Assembly (NCBI GenBank): GCA_965232895.1
Contig: OZ247430.1
Span: forward strand, 1,426,001 to 1,490,000
Direction of reading: 5' to 3'
Source of the DNA: Bin87 sp965232895
Lineage (GTDB): Bacteria > Chloroflexota > Dehalococcoidia > Lucifugimonadales > UBA3495
Length of the DNA stretch: 64,000 nucleotides
In this document: piece after piece, positions 33,553 to 42,054 of the stretch
How positions within the stretch are numbered: position 1 is the first letter of the stretch
Layout of the letters: each line of letters opens with the position of its first letter
The notes under the pieces: model-generated
The model's input: only the letters and a program-made list of their open reading frames with translations
Told to the model about the DNA's origin: nothing
Database searches by the model: none
Program-made: the position numbers and the translations under genes

Positions 33553-34905
33553 TCAGGCGGAGGCCAGCGAGCCCATCGGGTCCCACGGCGGGAGGACGAT
33601 GGGTTCGAGGTTGAGGGCGTCCTGCAATTCCTGGGGCAGGTAGCTCTTCGGCGCGGCGATCTCGAACATGTACTCGGCGAACCAGGAGTCGTTCATCAGG
33701 AAGAAGCCCTTCTGACCGACCTTGTCGTCCCAGCTGTTCTCCACGCGCCAGCGGCGGGGCTTGCCGTCCACCACGTCCACGCCGGTGAAGAGCATGGCGT
33801 GGGTCATGGCCGTCTGGTGGTACTCCAGCCGTTCCGCCTTGTCCATCTCGAAATCGGCGCTGTAAACGCTGGCGTAGTCGAAGAGCTCGGCATCCCACAG
33901 GCCCTTGTCGCGGTGCATCTGCTTGCCGGTGTCGCAACCCATCCAGACGGGGGCGCCGTCCTGGAGCATCCGCATGGCGACGTCCTTCATCACGTCGATG
34001 TCGACGTTGAGGTAGGTGATGCGGGTGCCGTCAACCACGTTGCCGAGGTACTGCACCGTGTAGGTGCGGCCGGGCGGGCTGGAGCCCCGGGGGTCGTGAA
34101 CGAGGCAGACGTAATCTTCCATGGGGGTGGAGATGTATTTCTCGGCGAACTTGAGGGGCGTCATCTCGCCGTCGCGATGGAACTCGCCGTCCTTGTCCTT
34201 CCACTGCCAGTCGAACTGCGCCGGTGGGGTACCGAGGTGGATGCAGAGGATCTGGTAAACGGCGCGAAGAGCCTCCTGCTTGGCGTCGCGCATCTGGTCC
34301 AGGCCGGCCTCGTCAGCGTAGAGCCGGCGGATGTTGCGCGCGCCCTGGCGGACCTGGTAGTTCAGGCCGGCGTTCATGCGCATGGAGTTGCCGGAGCTTT
34401 CGGTTTCGGGCATCACGGTCTTGGGGACGACGCCGTGCTTGCGGATCAGGCTGACGAACATGTCCCACTGGCCGCCGTCGCCCAGGGGCTGCTGCAGGAG
34501 CCAGGCCACCACGCGGTCGTCGATGGGCCGGTCGGCGGTCTCGATGACTGCTTCCAGGATGTAGTTGGCGCGCTCCATCTTGTCCCAGAACATGACGTAG
34601 GACTGGCTGAACTCGAACTCCTTGACGTTGAGGACGTTTCGGGTCTCGGCGCGGAACAGGTTCAGGCCGGCGAACATCCAGCAGCGGCCGGAGCGGGCCT
34701 GGTTGGTCACGCTCCAGTCGTCCAGCACCGTCGAGAAGCTGTGGGTCGCCTCGGCGACGATGTTGCGGTTCAGGGCGACGTCGTTCACATCGTGCTGGGT
34801 CACCACGTTCTGCATCAACTGGTGGTTGGGCTGTGAGGTGAAGGCCGCCTGGAAATCGGCCATGGTGGTGGCGTCGAGGGCGCCCGGGTTGGTCTGGGTG
34901 GTCAT
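33553..34905 (-). CDS. pepC: Aminopeptidase C / bleomycin hydrolase (peptidase C1B)
   Basis: A 450-residue papain-fold aminopeptidase of the C1B family, usually a hexamer with a central cavity. Catalytic Cys75 lies in NQARSGRCWMFAG, the His in TAMTHAMLFTGVD and the Asn in RVENSWDDKVGQKG. The protein is full length. The gene stops 22 bp from the right end of the IS element, so its 3' flank, not its coding sequence, borders the insertion. It trims peptides from their N-terminus in the cytoplasm, fitting the peptide-transport genes of the window. Confidence 0.93.
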   Translation of the reverse strand: MTTQTNPGALDATTMADFQAAFTSQPNHQLMQNVVTQHDVNDVALNRNIVAEATHSFSTVLDDWSVTNQARSGRCWMFAGLNLFRAETRNVLNVKEFEFSQSYVMFWDKMERANYILEAVIETADRPIDDRVVAWLLQQPLGDGGQWDMFVSLIRKHGVVPKTVMPETESSGNSMRMNAGLNYQVRQGARNIRRLYADEAGLDQMRDAKQEALRAVYQILCIHLGTPPAQFDWQWKDKDGEFHRDGEMTPLKFAEKYISTPMEDYVCLVHDPRGSSPPGRTYTVQYLGNVVDGTRITYLNVDIDVMKDVAMRMLQDGAPVWMGCDTGKQMHRDKGLWDAELFDYASVYSADFEMDKAERLEYHQTAMTHAMLFTGVDVVDGKPRRWRVENSWDDKVGQKGFFLMNDSWFAEYMFEIAAPKSYLPQELQDALNLEPIVLPPWDPMGSLASA

Positions 34906-34931
34906 TGACTTTTACTCCGGTTCGGTGCGGG

Positions 34932-36083
34932 TCAGTTGGCGGCGATGTGGACTGGCGACAGACGGGCGACCACTTCAGTGATTTCGGCAATCGCCCGATC
35001 TATCTCGTCTTCGGTAGTGTAGCGGCCCGCGGACAGACGCAGAGTCCCCATGGCATACTCGGTGGGCACGCGCATCGCTTCGAGGACATGGGACAACTCC
35101 ACCTGGTCGCTGTGGCAGGCGGCGCCGGCCGATGCCGCCACCGTGGGCAAGTTGGACAGGATACGGTCAGCCTCCATGCTTCGAAAACCGATGCTGGACG
35201 TGTTGGGCAGCCGCTGGGTTGGGTGGCCGTTGACGCGGGCGTCGTTCCCCGATGTCAGGATGCCCTGTTCCAGGCGGTCGCGCATGGCCGCCATGTGGTC
35301 GGAGTATGCGCCCAGGTTTTGCTCGATGAGTTCACAGGCCTTGCCCAGGCCCGCCATCAGGATGATGTTCTCGGTGCCGGCGCGGCGGTTGCTCTCGTGG
35401 TTCGCGCCGTGCATGAACTTTTCCAGATGGACGCCGGGGCGGATGTACAGCGCGCCGATGCCCTTGGGCGCGTAGAGCTTGTGCCCGGCCACAGATAGCA
35501 GGTCTACGCCCAGGTCGTCCACCTTCACCGGGATCTTGCCGACGGACTGGGCGCAGTCGCTGTGCACCAGCGCTCCGTGGCGGTGGGCAATCTCGGCGAT
35601 CTCCGCGATTGGCTGGATGGCGCCGACCTCGTTGTTGGCGTGCATGATGGTGACCAGCGCCGTGTCGGGGGTGATGGCTTCCTCGATCTGTTGCGGGTCA
35701 ACCATGCCGTAATCATCTACTGGGATGTAGGTGGTCCGGATGCCCTGGCCTTCGAGATACCCGCACACCTCGGTCACGGCCGGATGCTCGACGGCCGAGG
35801 TGATGATGTGGTTGCCGCGGTGGCGGCAGGCGCCGGCAACGCCCTTGATGGCGTGATTGTTCGCCTCGGTGCCGCCGCTGGTGAAGATCAGGTCATCCTC
35901 GGAGCAGCCCAGCATTGCCGACACCTGCCGGCGAGCCAGGTCAACTCCCTCGCGCGCGGCAAGGCCGAAGGAATGCCCGCTCGACGGGTTGCCGAAGAGC
36001 CCGTGCACGTAGGGCAGCATGGCCTCGGCAACGGCCGGGTCGATGGGCGTGGTGGCGTTGTAATCGAGGTAGATACCGTCCAT
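34932..36083 (-). CDS. Cysteine desulfurase, NifS/IscS family
   Basis: 383 residues, PLP-dependent class V aminotransferase fold. IYLDYNATTPIDPAV at the N-terminus, cofactor Lys202 in SVAGHKLYAPKG, and the persulfide-carrying Cys323 in ASAGAACHSDQVELSHVL. It takes sulfur from cysteine for Fe-S clusters or thiolation. The start MDGIYLDYNATT is preferred to a start 15 codons upstream because the family begins there. No iscU is adjacent. Selenocysteine lyase activity would be relevant to the UGA gene but cannot be inferred from sequence alone. Confidence 0.92.
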   Translation of the reverse strand: MDGIYLDYNATTPIDPAVAEAMLPYVHGLFGNPSSGHSFGLAAREGVDLARRQVSAMLGCSEDDLIFTSGGTEANNHAIKGVAGACRHRGNHIITSAVEHPAVTEVCGYLEGQGIRTTYIPVDDYGMVDPQQIEEAITPDTALVTIMHANNEVGAIQPIAEIAEIAHRHGALVHSDCAQSVGKIPVKVDDLGVDLLSVAGHKLYAPKGIGALYIRPGVHLEKFMHGANHESNRRAGTENIILMAGLGKACELIEQNLGAYSDHMAAMRDRLEQGILTSGNDARVNGHPTQRLPNTSSIGFRSMEADRILSNLPTVAASAGAACHSDQVELSHVLEAMRVPTEYAMGTLRLSAGRYTTEDEIDRAIAEITEVVARLSPVHIAAN

Positions 36084-36270
36084 ATCCGGCTCCGAAGCGC
36101 CGCATTCAGGCGCGTTGACTCCGCACATTATAGACCACGGCAGACCGGAGCCGTCGCGGTGGGTACGCCGTCAACCGAGGCAACCGATAATGCGCCGCGC
36201 GGCGTTGCGAAGGCGGGCCGGCGCGCTTGGCGCTGACTCAGGATCGGCCTCGGCGCGGCAAGTTGGCCGC

Positions 36271-36648
36271 CTACGGATCCGTCGGCGTTGACCAGCGGGT
36301 GTTTCCTTCCTGCATCTCAAATGGCGGAGATGTCGCGGAGACGTAGATCAGATTGTCCTCGCCAATGTTGCGGATCGAGTGGTCCGTACCCGGTGGGACC
36401 AGGATGGCCGCGCCCGGGCCGACCTCCTCGACCTCTTCCCCAACTCGCATGGCTCCCCGTCCCTGGACTATCACATAAACCTGCTCCCGTCCGTCGTGGG
36501 AGTGGACGGCTTGCTCGCTGCCCGGCTCGCCCTCGACCCAGGTGACGGCCAGGTTCTCGGATCCGAACTGGCCCGCGGCCAGAAGCAGGTGCGACACCTG
36601 CCCGCCGCGATGGTTCTGTGGACACCGGTCCAATGTCTGGATGTTCAT
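36271..36648 (-). CDS. Cupin-domain protein
   Basis: 125 residues, a single cupin beta-barrel. Motif 1, EQAVHSHDGREQVYVIVQGRG, has the metal-binding His and Glu residues; motif 2, ILVPPGTDHSIRNIG, has the third His. It probably binds a divalent metal and may be an isomerase, dioxygenase or storage-type protein. Start at MNIQTLDR follows AGAGGTC. Substrate unknown. Confidence 0.82.
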   Translation of the reverse strand: MNIQTLDRCPQNHRGGQVSHLLLAAGQFGSENLAVTWVEGEPGSEQAVHSHDGREQVYVIVQGRGAMRVGEEVEEVGPGAAILVPPGTDHSIRNIGEDNLIYVSATSPPFEMQEGNTRWSTPTDP

Positions 36649-36832
36649 CAGCAAGACCTCTTTTTGCGCGGTTGTGAGTTTGTTCTCCGGCGCCTGCGGG
36701 GCATTTACAGCGGAGCGTGTCCCCGATACACAACATTTCAACTGAAACACCGGCAACTGAAACACGGTTCGCGTCCCATCCTACCATCGCGTCTCAGGTT
36801 TGAAGCGGTGACTCCCTGGATTTTTCGCGAGG

Positions 36833-37194
36833 CAGGGCAATCGCATTTCAAAATCCACACCCGTCGCCCCGGCGAAAACCGGAGTCCCTTTATCGTCAAG
36901 ATCATTCACGGTCTCACGCGTACCCATTTTGTCTTTTACATCGATGCGCAGGATGAACAGGATTTGATTGATTATTGTGAACGCCCCCGCACTCTTGACG
37001 ATGCTGAAAATTGAACGCCCCACCCGCACGCCATCATCCGGTCTATCCTGTATATCGATGTAAATTGGCTCCCGTAATCGTCAAACTGGGTACGCATGAT
37101 CATTCACGGTCGGCGGGACCAGTAGTTTTGATTGCCGGATTGCCGGAATTCGCGGGAATGACGGGAGGCAATTGTTCAAAATGCGATTGCCCTG
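36833..37194. repeat. Family A element (A5) interrupted by a family D element
   Basis: The outer ends are the family A arms CAGGGCAATCGC (36833-36844) and GCGATTGCCCTG (37183-37194). Without the inserted family D element and its duplication it would be about 164 bp, close to the other A copies. Flanks TTTCGCGAGG and TTTCACGACG match at 8 of 10 positions, a possible old target duplication. Confidence 0.75.
36902..37111. repeat. Family D element (D1) inserted in A5, with 12-bp target-site duplication
   Basis: Element 36914-37099 has ends TCACGCGTACCC and GGGTACGCATGA and is flanked by a perfect 12-bp direct repeat, TCATTCACGGTC, at 36902-36913 and 37100-37111. The flanks belong to the surrounding family A element, so this one jumped into it. 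Confidence 0.85.
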
Positions 37195-37212
37195 TTTCAC
37201 GACGGGACTTTC

Positions 37213-37241
37213 TTGCGAGAGTTGGGTATGGCGTGTTAGAT
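37213..37241 (+). promoter_or_regulatory. Possible promoter of the second Opp/Dpp cluster
   Basis: TTGCGA (37213-37218), a 17-bp spacer and TTAGAT (37236-37241), each matching four of six consensus bases, 27 bp before the lipoprotein start. Weak, by eye. Confidence 0.35.
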
Positions 37242-37268
37242 TTCGGTCCACTGTTTGAGGCGGAATTG

Positions 37269-39245
37269 ATGTTTTATATGAACAAATTTCTGATCATAAT
37301 CGGCCTGATAATGGCCCTGCTTGTCCTGGTGGGATGTACCCGGGAGGTGGTCACGGAAGTGGTGGTGACCGCGACGCCCGGACCCGCCGCCGCGACGCCG
37401 GTGCCGGCCACGGCGGCCCCCACTCCCACTGCGACGCCGGACAGCGCCGACGTTGGTGAGAGCGTTTACCAGATCGGAATTTCGGCCGACCTCACCACCA
37501 CAAATTACTGGGCGTACCTGGGACCCGACGGCACCATGTGGAACCTGTACGTCCTGGGCGGCGATAAACCTTCGCTGTACACCTACTCGGCGCAGCGGTA
37601 CGATTGGGTGCCTTCGCTGGCCGCGGACTTCCCGACGGCGCTGCAGGAAGAAACCGTCAGCGGCCAGACCTTCTGGACCACTGAGGTGCAACTGAAGGAA
37701 GGGGTGCAGTGGAGCGACGGCGCCGACGTGACGGCCGAAGACTTTGCGTTCACCGCTCATACCGCATCCGAAATGCGGCTGCCGGGGAACTGGCCCTCGA
37801 TCGTGGATCCCGATTACTTCGACCACGCGGAAGCGCCGGACCCCTATCGATTGAAGATATTCTTCAAGCAGAAGCCGGGGCTGGCGCGCTGGCAGTTCGG
37901 GCTGGCCTTCATGCCCATCATGTCTAAAGCCTATTGGGAACCGGTGGTGTCGGCCGCCAGACAGGGTGGAGAGCTCATCGATCAGCAGAAGGCTCTGTAC
38001 GCTCATGTGCCCGACAACGAACCCACCGCCGGCGGTTTCGGGTTCCAAAAATGGGAGCGCGGCGCGTTCGCCGAAAAGGCGCAGAACCCCCGCTATTTCT
38101 TCCGTGACACCAGGGTCACCGAATACGCCAGCGGCGCTTACGTCGAATCCAAGCCAGGGGCCTACGAATTTGAGGCTTATGGCGATGCCGTCGGCGATAA
38201 AACGCTCGAATACACGGTGGGGCCGTACGCCGAAAGCACAATCTATTCGATATACGGCAGCCAGGACGCGACGGTGCTGGCGCTGAAAAAAGGTGACCTC
38301 GATTTCATGCTGAACCCGCAGGGGTTGTCTCGCGGTTTGCAGAAGCAGCTGGAGGGCGAGGACGGACTGACGGTGATCGAGAACCCCTCGGATGGCGTGC
38401 GGTACCTTGGTTTCAACTTCCGCAAGGCCCCCATGGATAGCCGGGCTTTCCGCCAGGCGGTGGCGACGCTGATCGACAAGGAGTTCATCGCCCAAACTGT
38501 CCTGCAGGGCGTCGCGTTCCCCATGTACGCCATGGTGCCCGAGGGCAATCGCGCCTGGTACAACCCCCACGTGCCCCAGATCGGCAAGGATATGACGCGA
38601 GGAGAACGGATCGCGCAGGTCGTCGAGTTGCTCAAAGGAGAGGGGTTCACCTGGGAAACGGAGCCCAGGGTGAGCGAGGATGGCCGTTTCGTGGAGCAGC
38701 GGGGCGAGGGTCTCAAGATGCCCAACGGCCAGCCGGTGCCCGCGATCAGCATCCTGGCGCCGAGCCCGGGCTACGACCCGCTTCGCTCGACGTTCGCCAT
38801 CTGGATCGAGCGGTGGTTGAATGAGGTCGGCATCCCGGTGCACGCGGACTTGACCGGCTTCAACCTGATCGTGGAAACGGTGTTTGACCAGCAGGATTTC
38901 GACATGTGGATCCTGGGCTGGGGCCTGAGCCTGTATCCGGACTACCTGGAGAGCTTCTTCCACAGCCGGCACTCGGATCTGGAGGGACACAACGCCGGCG
39001 GATACAACAATCCTGAGTACGACCGGCTGGCCGATGAGTTACTGGCTGAAACCGACGTCGACGCGGCGCGCGAACTGGTCTTCGAAATGCAGGAGTTCCT
39101 GGCGGATGATCTGCCGTACGTTCCGCTGTTCGACACGCCGCTGGTGGAAGCCTACCGGAGCGACCGGGTGGAATACCCGTACACCCACTCCCTGGGCGGC
39201 CTGCAGAACGCTTCCGGCCTGACGACGCTGGTCCAATTCAAGTAA
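37269..39245 (+). CDS. Extracellular solute-binding protein family 5 (lipoprotein)
   Basis: A 658-residue binding lipoprotein. Signal peptide with lipobox LVLVGC and lipidated Cys23, a Thr/Pro/Ala linker (TATPGPAAATPVPATAAPTP), then the SBP_bac_5 fold (LKEGVQWSDGADVTAEDFAF, later GVRYLGFNFRKAPMDSRAFR and DMWILGWGLSLYPDYLESFF). GAGGCGG precedes the start at MFYMNKF; nine bases on is an alternative ATG. It is only distantly related to the three binding proteins at 17-23 kb. It delivers ligand to the permeases at 39736-41897. Confidence 0.92.
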   Translation: MFYMNKFLIIIGLIMALLVLVGCTREVVTEVVVTATPGPAAATPVPATAAPTPTATPDSADVGESVYQIGISADLTTTNYWAYLGPDGTMWNLYVLGGDKPSLYTYSAQRYDWVPSLAADFPTALQEETVSGQTFWTTEVQLKEGVQWSDGADVTAEDFAFTAHTASEMRLPGNWPSIVDPDYFDHAEAPDPYRLKIFFKQKPGLARWQFGLAFMPIMSKAYWEPVVSAARQGGELIDQQKALYAHVPDNEPTAGGFGFQKWERGAFAEKAQNPRYFFRDTRVTEYASGAYVESKPGAYEFEAYGDAVGDKTLEYTVGPYAESTIYSIYGSQDATVLALKKGDLDFMLNPQGLSRGLQKQLEGEDGLTVIENPSDGVRYLGFNFRKAPMDSRAFRQAVATLIDKEFIAQTVLQGVAFPMYAMVPEGNRAWYNPHVPQIGKDMTRGERIAQVVELLKGEGFTWETEPRVSEDGRFVEQRGEGLKMPNGQPVPAISILAPSPGYDPLRSTFAIWIERWLNEVGIPVHADLTGFNLIVETVFDQQDFDMWILGWGLSLYPDYLESFFHSRHSDLEGHNAGGYNNPEYDRLADELLAETDVDAARELVFEMQEFLADDLPYVPLFDTPLVEAYRSDRVEYPYTHSLGGLQNASGLTTLVQFK

Positions 39246-39256
39246 ATGAAAGATAC

Positions 39257-39466
39257 TTACCGTTGTGAATGAGGATGCCGCGCCCAACAGGCAAGAAAAC
39301 CCATCAATGCGCCCACCGCGCCTTTCAGTAGCCAATCCAGCGCTGCAAGCAGTTGCTGCCGGGCAGGTGACAGGTTGGGAGACGCCACCCAAGCCTGCCA
39401 GATAAGACCGCAGGCGCAGATTAGAATCAATCCGGGCAGAACGCCAACGATTACGTAGTTGTTCTC
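39257..39466 (-). CDS. Possible small membrane protein, start unresolved
   Basis: The reverse strand between the binding protein and permease has a frame with two hydrophobic helices (VIVGVLPGLILICACGLIWQ and LLKGAVGALMGFLACWA). No convincing start codon or ribosome site is seen; an in-frame TTG lies at 39430. It overlaps the 3' end of the small gene at 39451-39630 by one frame, which might mean a frameshifted fusion. The call rests on hydrophobic pattern only. Confidence 0.35.
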   Translation of the reverse strand, partial: ENNYVIVGVLPGLILICACGLIWQAWVASPNLSPARQQLLAALDWLLKGAVGALMGFLACWARHPHSQR

Positions 39467-39630
39467 GCCTCGACCTCGACCTCCGTGGCGCCCTGCTGTT
39501 CTGCTGACAACTGTGAGCAACGCATCGAGCGATACCCGTCGACAGCCAGCCAGGCCAGCCCCCCGAAGAACAACACCATCCCCGCGGTCATCATGACCAC
39601 CAGCAGGATGATAACCAAAATATCTTCCAT
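39451..39630 (-). CDS. Small single-pass membrane protein
   Basis: 59 residues: MEDILVIILLVVMMTAGMVL forms one membrane helix, with a short charged tail ending EVEVEARTTT. GGAGGA precedes the ATG with good spacing. It is antisense to the rightward Opp cluster, between its binding protein and first permease, and is followed by the overlapping frame at 39257-39466. No family recognised. Confidence 0.5.
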   Translation of the reverse strand: MEDILVIILLVVMMTAGMVLFFGGLAWLAVDGYRSMRCSQLSAEQQGATEVEVEARTTT

Positions 39631-39735
39631 CGGATTCCTCCATGCGCTATGCGTGTACATTGCACCGACTTGAGTTCTGCTTCCGCAAAGATGAAGCAGT
39701 AAGGAAGCGTATCCCACGATGACGGGATACCTGCG

Positions 39736-40887
39736 ATGACGGGATACCTGGCCAAGCGCGCCGGGCAGATGGCGCTGACCCTGTTCCTGATCGTCACGCT
39801 GACGTTTTTCCTGGTGCAGGCGCAACCCGGCGACTACGCCACCTTCTACGCGCTCAACCCCGACCTGCCCGCCGAGGTCCGCGCCCAGCTCAAGGAATCC
39901 TTCGGGCTGGACAAGCCGCTGTGGCAGCAGTACCTGGTCCACATGAAGAACACTTTCACCGGCAATTTCGGCGTCTCTTTCGGACATTTTCCCCGGCCGG
40001 TGATGGAGGTGCTCGCGGAGCGGCTGCCGCGAACGGCGGTGCTGTTCCTGACCGCCACGGCGGTGTCCTTCTACATCGGGTTCTTTCTGGGCAAAGCCAT
40101 TGCCTGGCGTCGGGGCGGCGTGCTGGAGTATGCGGCGACCATCTCCGGCGCGACGCTGTTCACCGCGTTCACGCCGGCCTTTGGCCTGATGATGATCTGG
40201 GTGTTTGCGTTCAAGCTGGGATGGCTGCCGGTGGGCAAGTTTCTGGACCCCCTGGTCTGGAGGGGCGCGGAGGTCAGCGCCAACCACGTGTTCGGCTACA
40301 TGCTGGTGACTGGCGCGGCTTTTCTAGTCTTCGCGTTTCTGGTCCTCTTCTTTTTCCGGCGCTCGGGGCGGATCGGGCCGGCGCCGCTGGTGGCGCCGGT
40401 TATCGGAGCGGCGGCCCTGGCCATTCCGGTGGCGTGGGCATTCTCGGATATCGGGTTCCTGGCGCTGGACATCCTCCGGCACATGATCCTGCCCATCGTC
40501 ACGCTGACGCTGATCTCCTTCGCCGGCACGATGCTGCTGACGCGAAACAGCATGCTGGAAACGATGCGCGAGGACTACGTGATGGCGGCCCGGGCCAAGG
40601 GGTTGCCCGAGAAGGTGGTGCGCGACCGGCACGCGGCCCGCAACGCCTTGCTTCCGGTAGTCACCAGCCTGGTGTACAGCCTCATCTTTGCCATCGACGG
40701 CAGCGTAATCATCGAGGGCGTGTTCTCCTGGCCCGGCATGGGCATGACCCTGCTTGACGCCGTGCGTTCCGAGGACCTGCCGCTGGTAATGGGTTCAATG
40801 GTGTTCATCGGGCTGTTTTCGCTGCTGGCCCACGTCATCGTGGACGTGCTGTACGTGTACCTCGACCCGCGGATACGCTACCAGTGA
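39736..40887 (+). CDS. ABC transporter permease, DppB/OppB type
   Basis: 383 residues, longer than most DppB proteins because of an extra hydrophobic insert around residues 185-250. N-terminus AKRAGQMALTLFLIVTLTFFLV and the long extracytoplasmic segment (ALNPDLPAEVRAQLKESFGLDKPLWQ) are DppB-like, the EAA loop is DYVMAARAKGLPEKVVRDRH, and the end is DPRIRYQ. Two direct repeats of GATGACGGGATACCTG surround the start. It overlaps the next permease gene by GTGA. Confidence 0.9.
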   Translation: MTGYLAKRAGQMALTLFLIVTLTFFLVQAQPGDYATFYALNPDLPAEVRAQLKESFGLDKPLWQQYLVHMKNTFTGNFGVSFGHFPRPVMEVLAERLPRTAVLFLTATAVSFYIGFFLGKAIAWRRGGVLEYAATISGATLFTAFTPAFGLMMIWVFAFKLGWLPVGKFLDPLVWRGAEVSANHVFGYMLVTGAAFLVFAFLVLFFFRRSGRIGPAPLVAPVIGAAALAIPVAWAFSDIGFLALDILRHMILPIVTLTLISFAGTMLLTRNSMLETMREDYVMAARAKGLPEKVVRDRHAARNALLPVVTSLVYSLIFAIDGSVIIEGVFSWPGMGMTLLDAVRSEDLPLVMGSMVFIGLFSLLAHVIVDVLYVYLDPRIRYQ

Positions 40888-41897
40888 TCACCCCGCAGCC
40901 AGACCACCACGCCATTGTTGGCGGACCGCCGGGTGGTCCGGAATCGCCGCTGGTTGACCTGCATCCGGGCCGGTCGCAAATGGCGATGGCCCGGGCGCGG
41001 CTGGCCCTGCGATCTTTCCGCGGCGGCTGGGCCATCTTCGTGGAGAGCCGCATCGGTGTCCTGTCACTGGCGACCATCGTCCTGTTCGCCCTGATGGCGA
41101 TTTCGCATCCCATCCTCATGGCGACCGTGTGGGACGCCGAGGTGTACGACCCGGTCACCGGGTACGCATTCGACCGGCTGGAGCATCCGTCGCCGCCGAA
41201 CTGGAGGCACCCGTTGGGAACCGACCCGCTGGGACGGGACGTCCTCAGCCAGCTGCTGTCCAGCACGAGGTCCGAGTTCATCCTGGGGATAACCGCGGCC
41301 CTGGTGACCGTGGGGATTGCCACCACGGTGGGAGCGGTGGCGGCCTACTACGGCGGGTTGGTGGACTCGCTGTTCATGCGCCTGGCGGACCTGATCATCG
41401 CGCTGCCGGGAATCTCGCTGCTGATCGTGCTGAGCGCGCTGTTCAAACTGAACCTGTTTTACCTGGCGCTCATCATCGGCATCCTGGGCGGCTTTGGAGG
41501 GACGGCGATCATCCTCAAGTCGCAGGCGCTGAGCATCCGCGTGAAACCCTACATCGAGGCGGCGCGGGTGGCCGGCGGCGGGCACTCCCACATCATATTG
41601 GTCCATATCATCCCCAACCTGCTCCCCCTGTCGCTGCTGTACATGATGTTCACGGTGACGGGCGCGATCTTCGCCGAAGCGGTGCTGTCCTTCCTGGGCC
41701 TGCTGGACCTGCGGATGAGCTGGGGAATCATGATCCACACCGCCAACACCGGCGGCTACCTGCTGGGCGGCACCCGGTACTGGTGGCTCATCGTGCCGGC
41801 CGGGGCGTCGATCACCTTCCTGTGCAGCGCGTTCTACCTGGTGGGCCGCGCCCTGGACGAGGTGATCAACCCCAGGCTGCGGCGGCACCACGGGTGA
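40884..41897 (+). CDS. ABC transporter permease, DppC/OppC type
   Basis: 337 residues with a GTG start that overlaps the TGA of the preceding permease (GTGA). It has the OppC hallmark PLGTDPLGRDVLSQLLSSTRSE and the EAA loop PYIEAARVAGGGHSHIILVHI. The N-terminal cytoplasmic tail is long (about 50 residues). Its permease partner is upstream, while the ATPase genes follow only after the inserted Fic gene. Confidence 0.9.
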   Translation: MITPQPDHHAIVGGPPGGPESPLVDLHPGRSQMAMARARLALRSFRGGWAIFVESRIGVLSLATIVLFALMAISHPILMATVWDAEVYDPVTGYAFDRLEHPSPPNWRHPLGTDPLGRDVLSQLLSSTRSEFILGITAALVTVGIATTVGAVAAYYGGLVDSLFMRLADLIIALPGISLLIVLSALFKLNLFYLALIIGILGGFGGTAIILKSQALSIRVKPYIEAARVAGGGHSHIILVHIIPNLLPLSLLYMMFTVTGAIFAEAVLSFLGLLDLRMSWGIMIHTANTGGYLLGGTRYWWLIVPAGASITFLCSAFYLVGRALDEVINPRLRRHHG

Positions 41898-41953
41898 GGT
41901 GACCTGCCGGGTTTTTTATGCGCTAATACGCTGAAATAGAGCCGCTCAAAAAT

Positions 41954-41976
41954 GGACATTGCCCATTGATGTGTCC
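41954..41976 (+). promoter_or_regulatory. Operator-like site 1, GGACA-N13-TGTCC
   Basis: Inverted half-sites GGACA and TGTCC separated by 13 bp, with the shared inner sequence TTGCCC following the first half. It covers the -35 box of the Fic promoter at 41966-41994, so binding should repress. Confidence 0.55.
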
Positions 41977-41994
41977 GTAAACTGTGAGTATAAT
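41966..41994 (+). promoter_or_regulatory. Sigma70-type promoter of the Fic gene
   Basis: TTGATG, a 17-bp spacer and a perfect TATAAT, 60 bp before the Fic start codon. The -35 box lies inside operator-like site 1. Confidence 0.65.
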
Positions 41995-42012
41995 CCCTAC
42001 TCAATGATATTT

Positions 42013-42035
42013 GGACATTGACCGGCTTTTTGTCC
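42013..42035 (+). promoter_or_regulatory. Operator-like site 2, GGACA-N13-TGTCC
   Basis: Second copy of the site, TGGACATTGACC at its left end and TGTCC at its right, located between the Fic promoter and its start codon. A roadblock or repressor site is plausible. Confidence 0.55.
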
Positions 42036-42054
42036 ACGTTGTGAGGTGCTCGTT

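Larger units (their letters stand above)
36649..37268. other. Intergenic region made of nested repeats and a promoter
   Basis: 620 bp between the cupin gene and the second Opp cluster. About half is the composite family A/family D element at 36833-37194. Upstream of it (36649-36832) I see no feature. A weak promoter match lies at 37213-37241. Confidence 0.6.
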
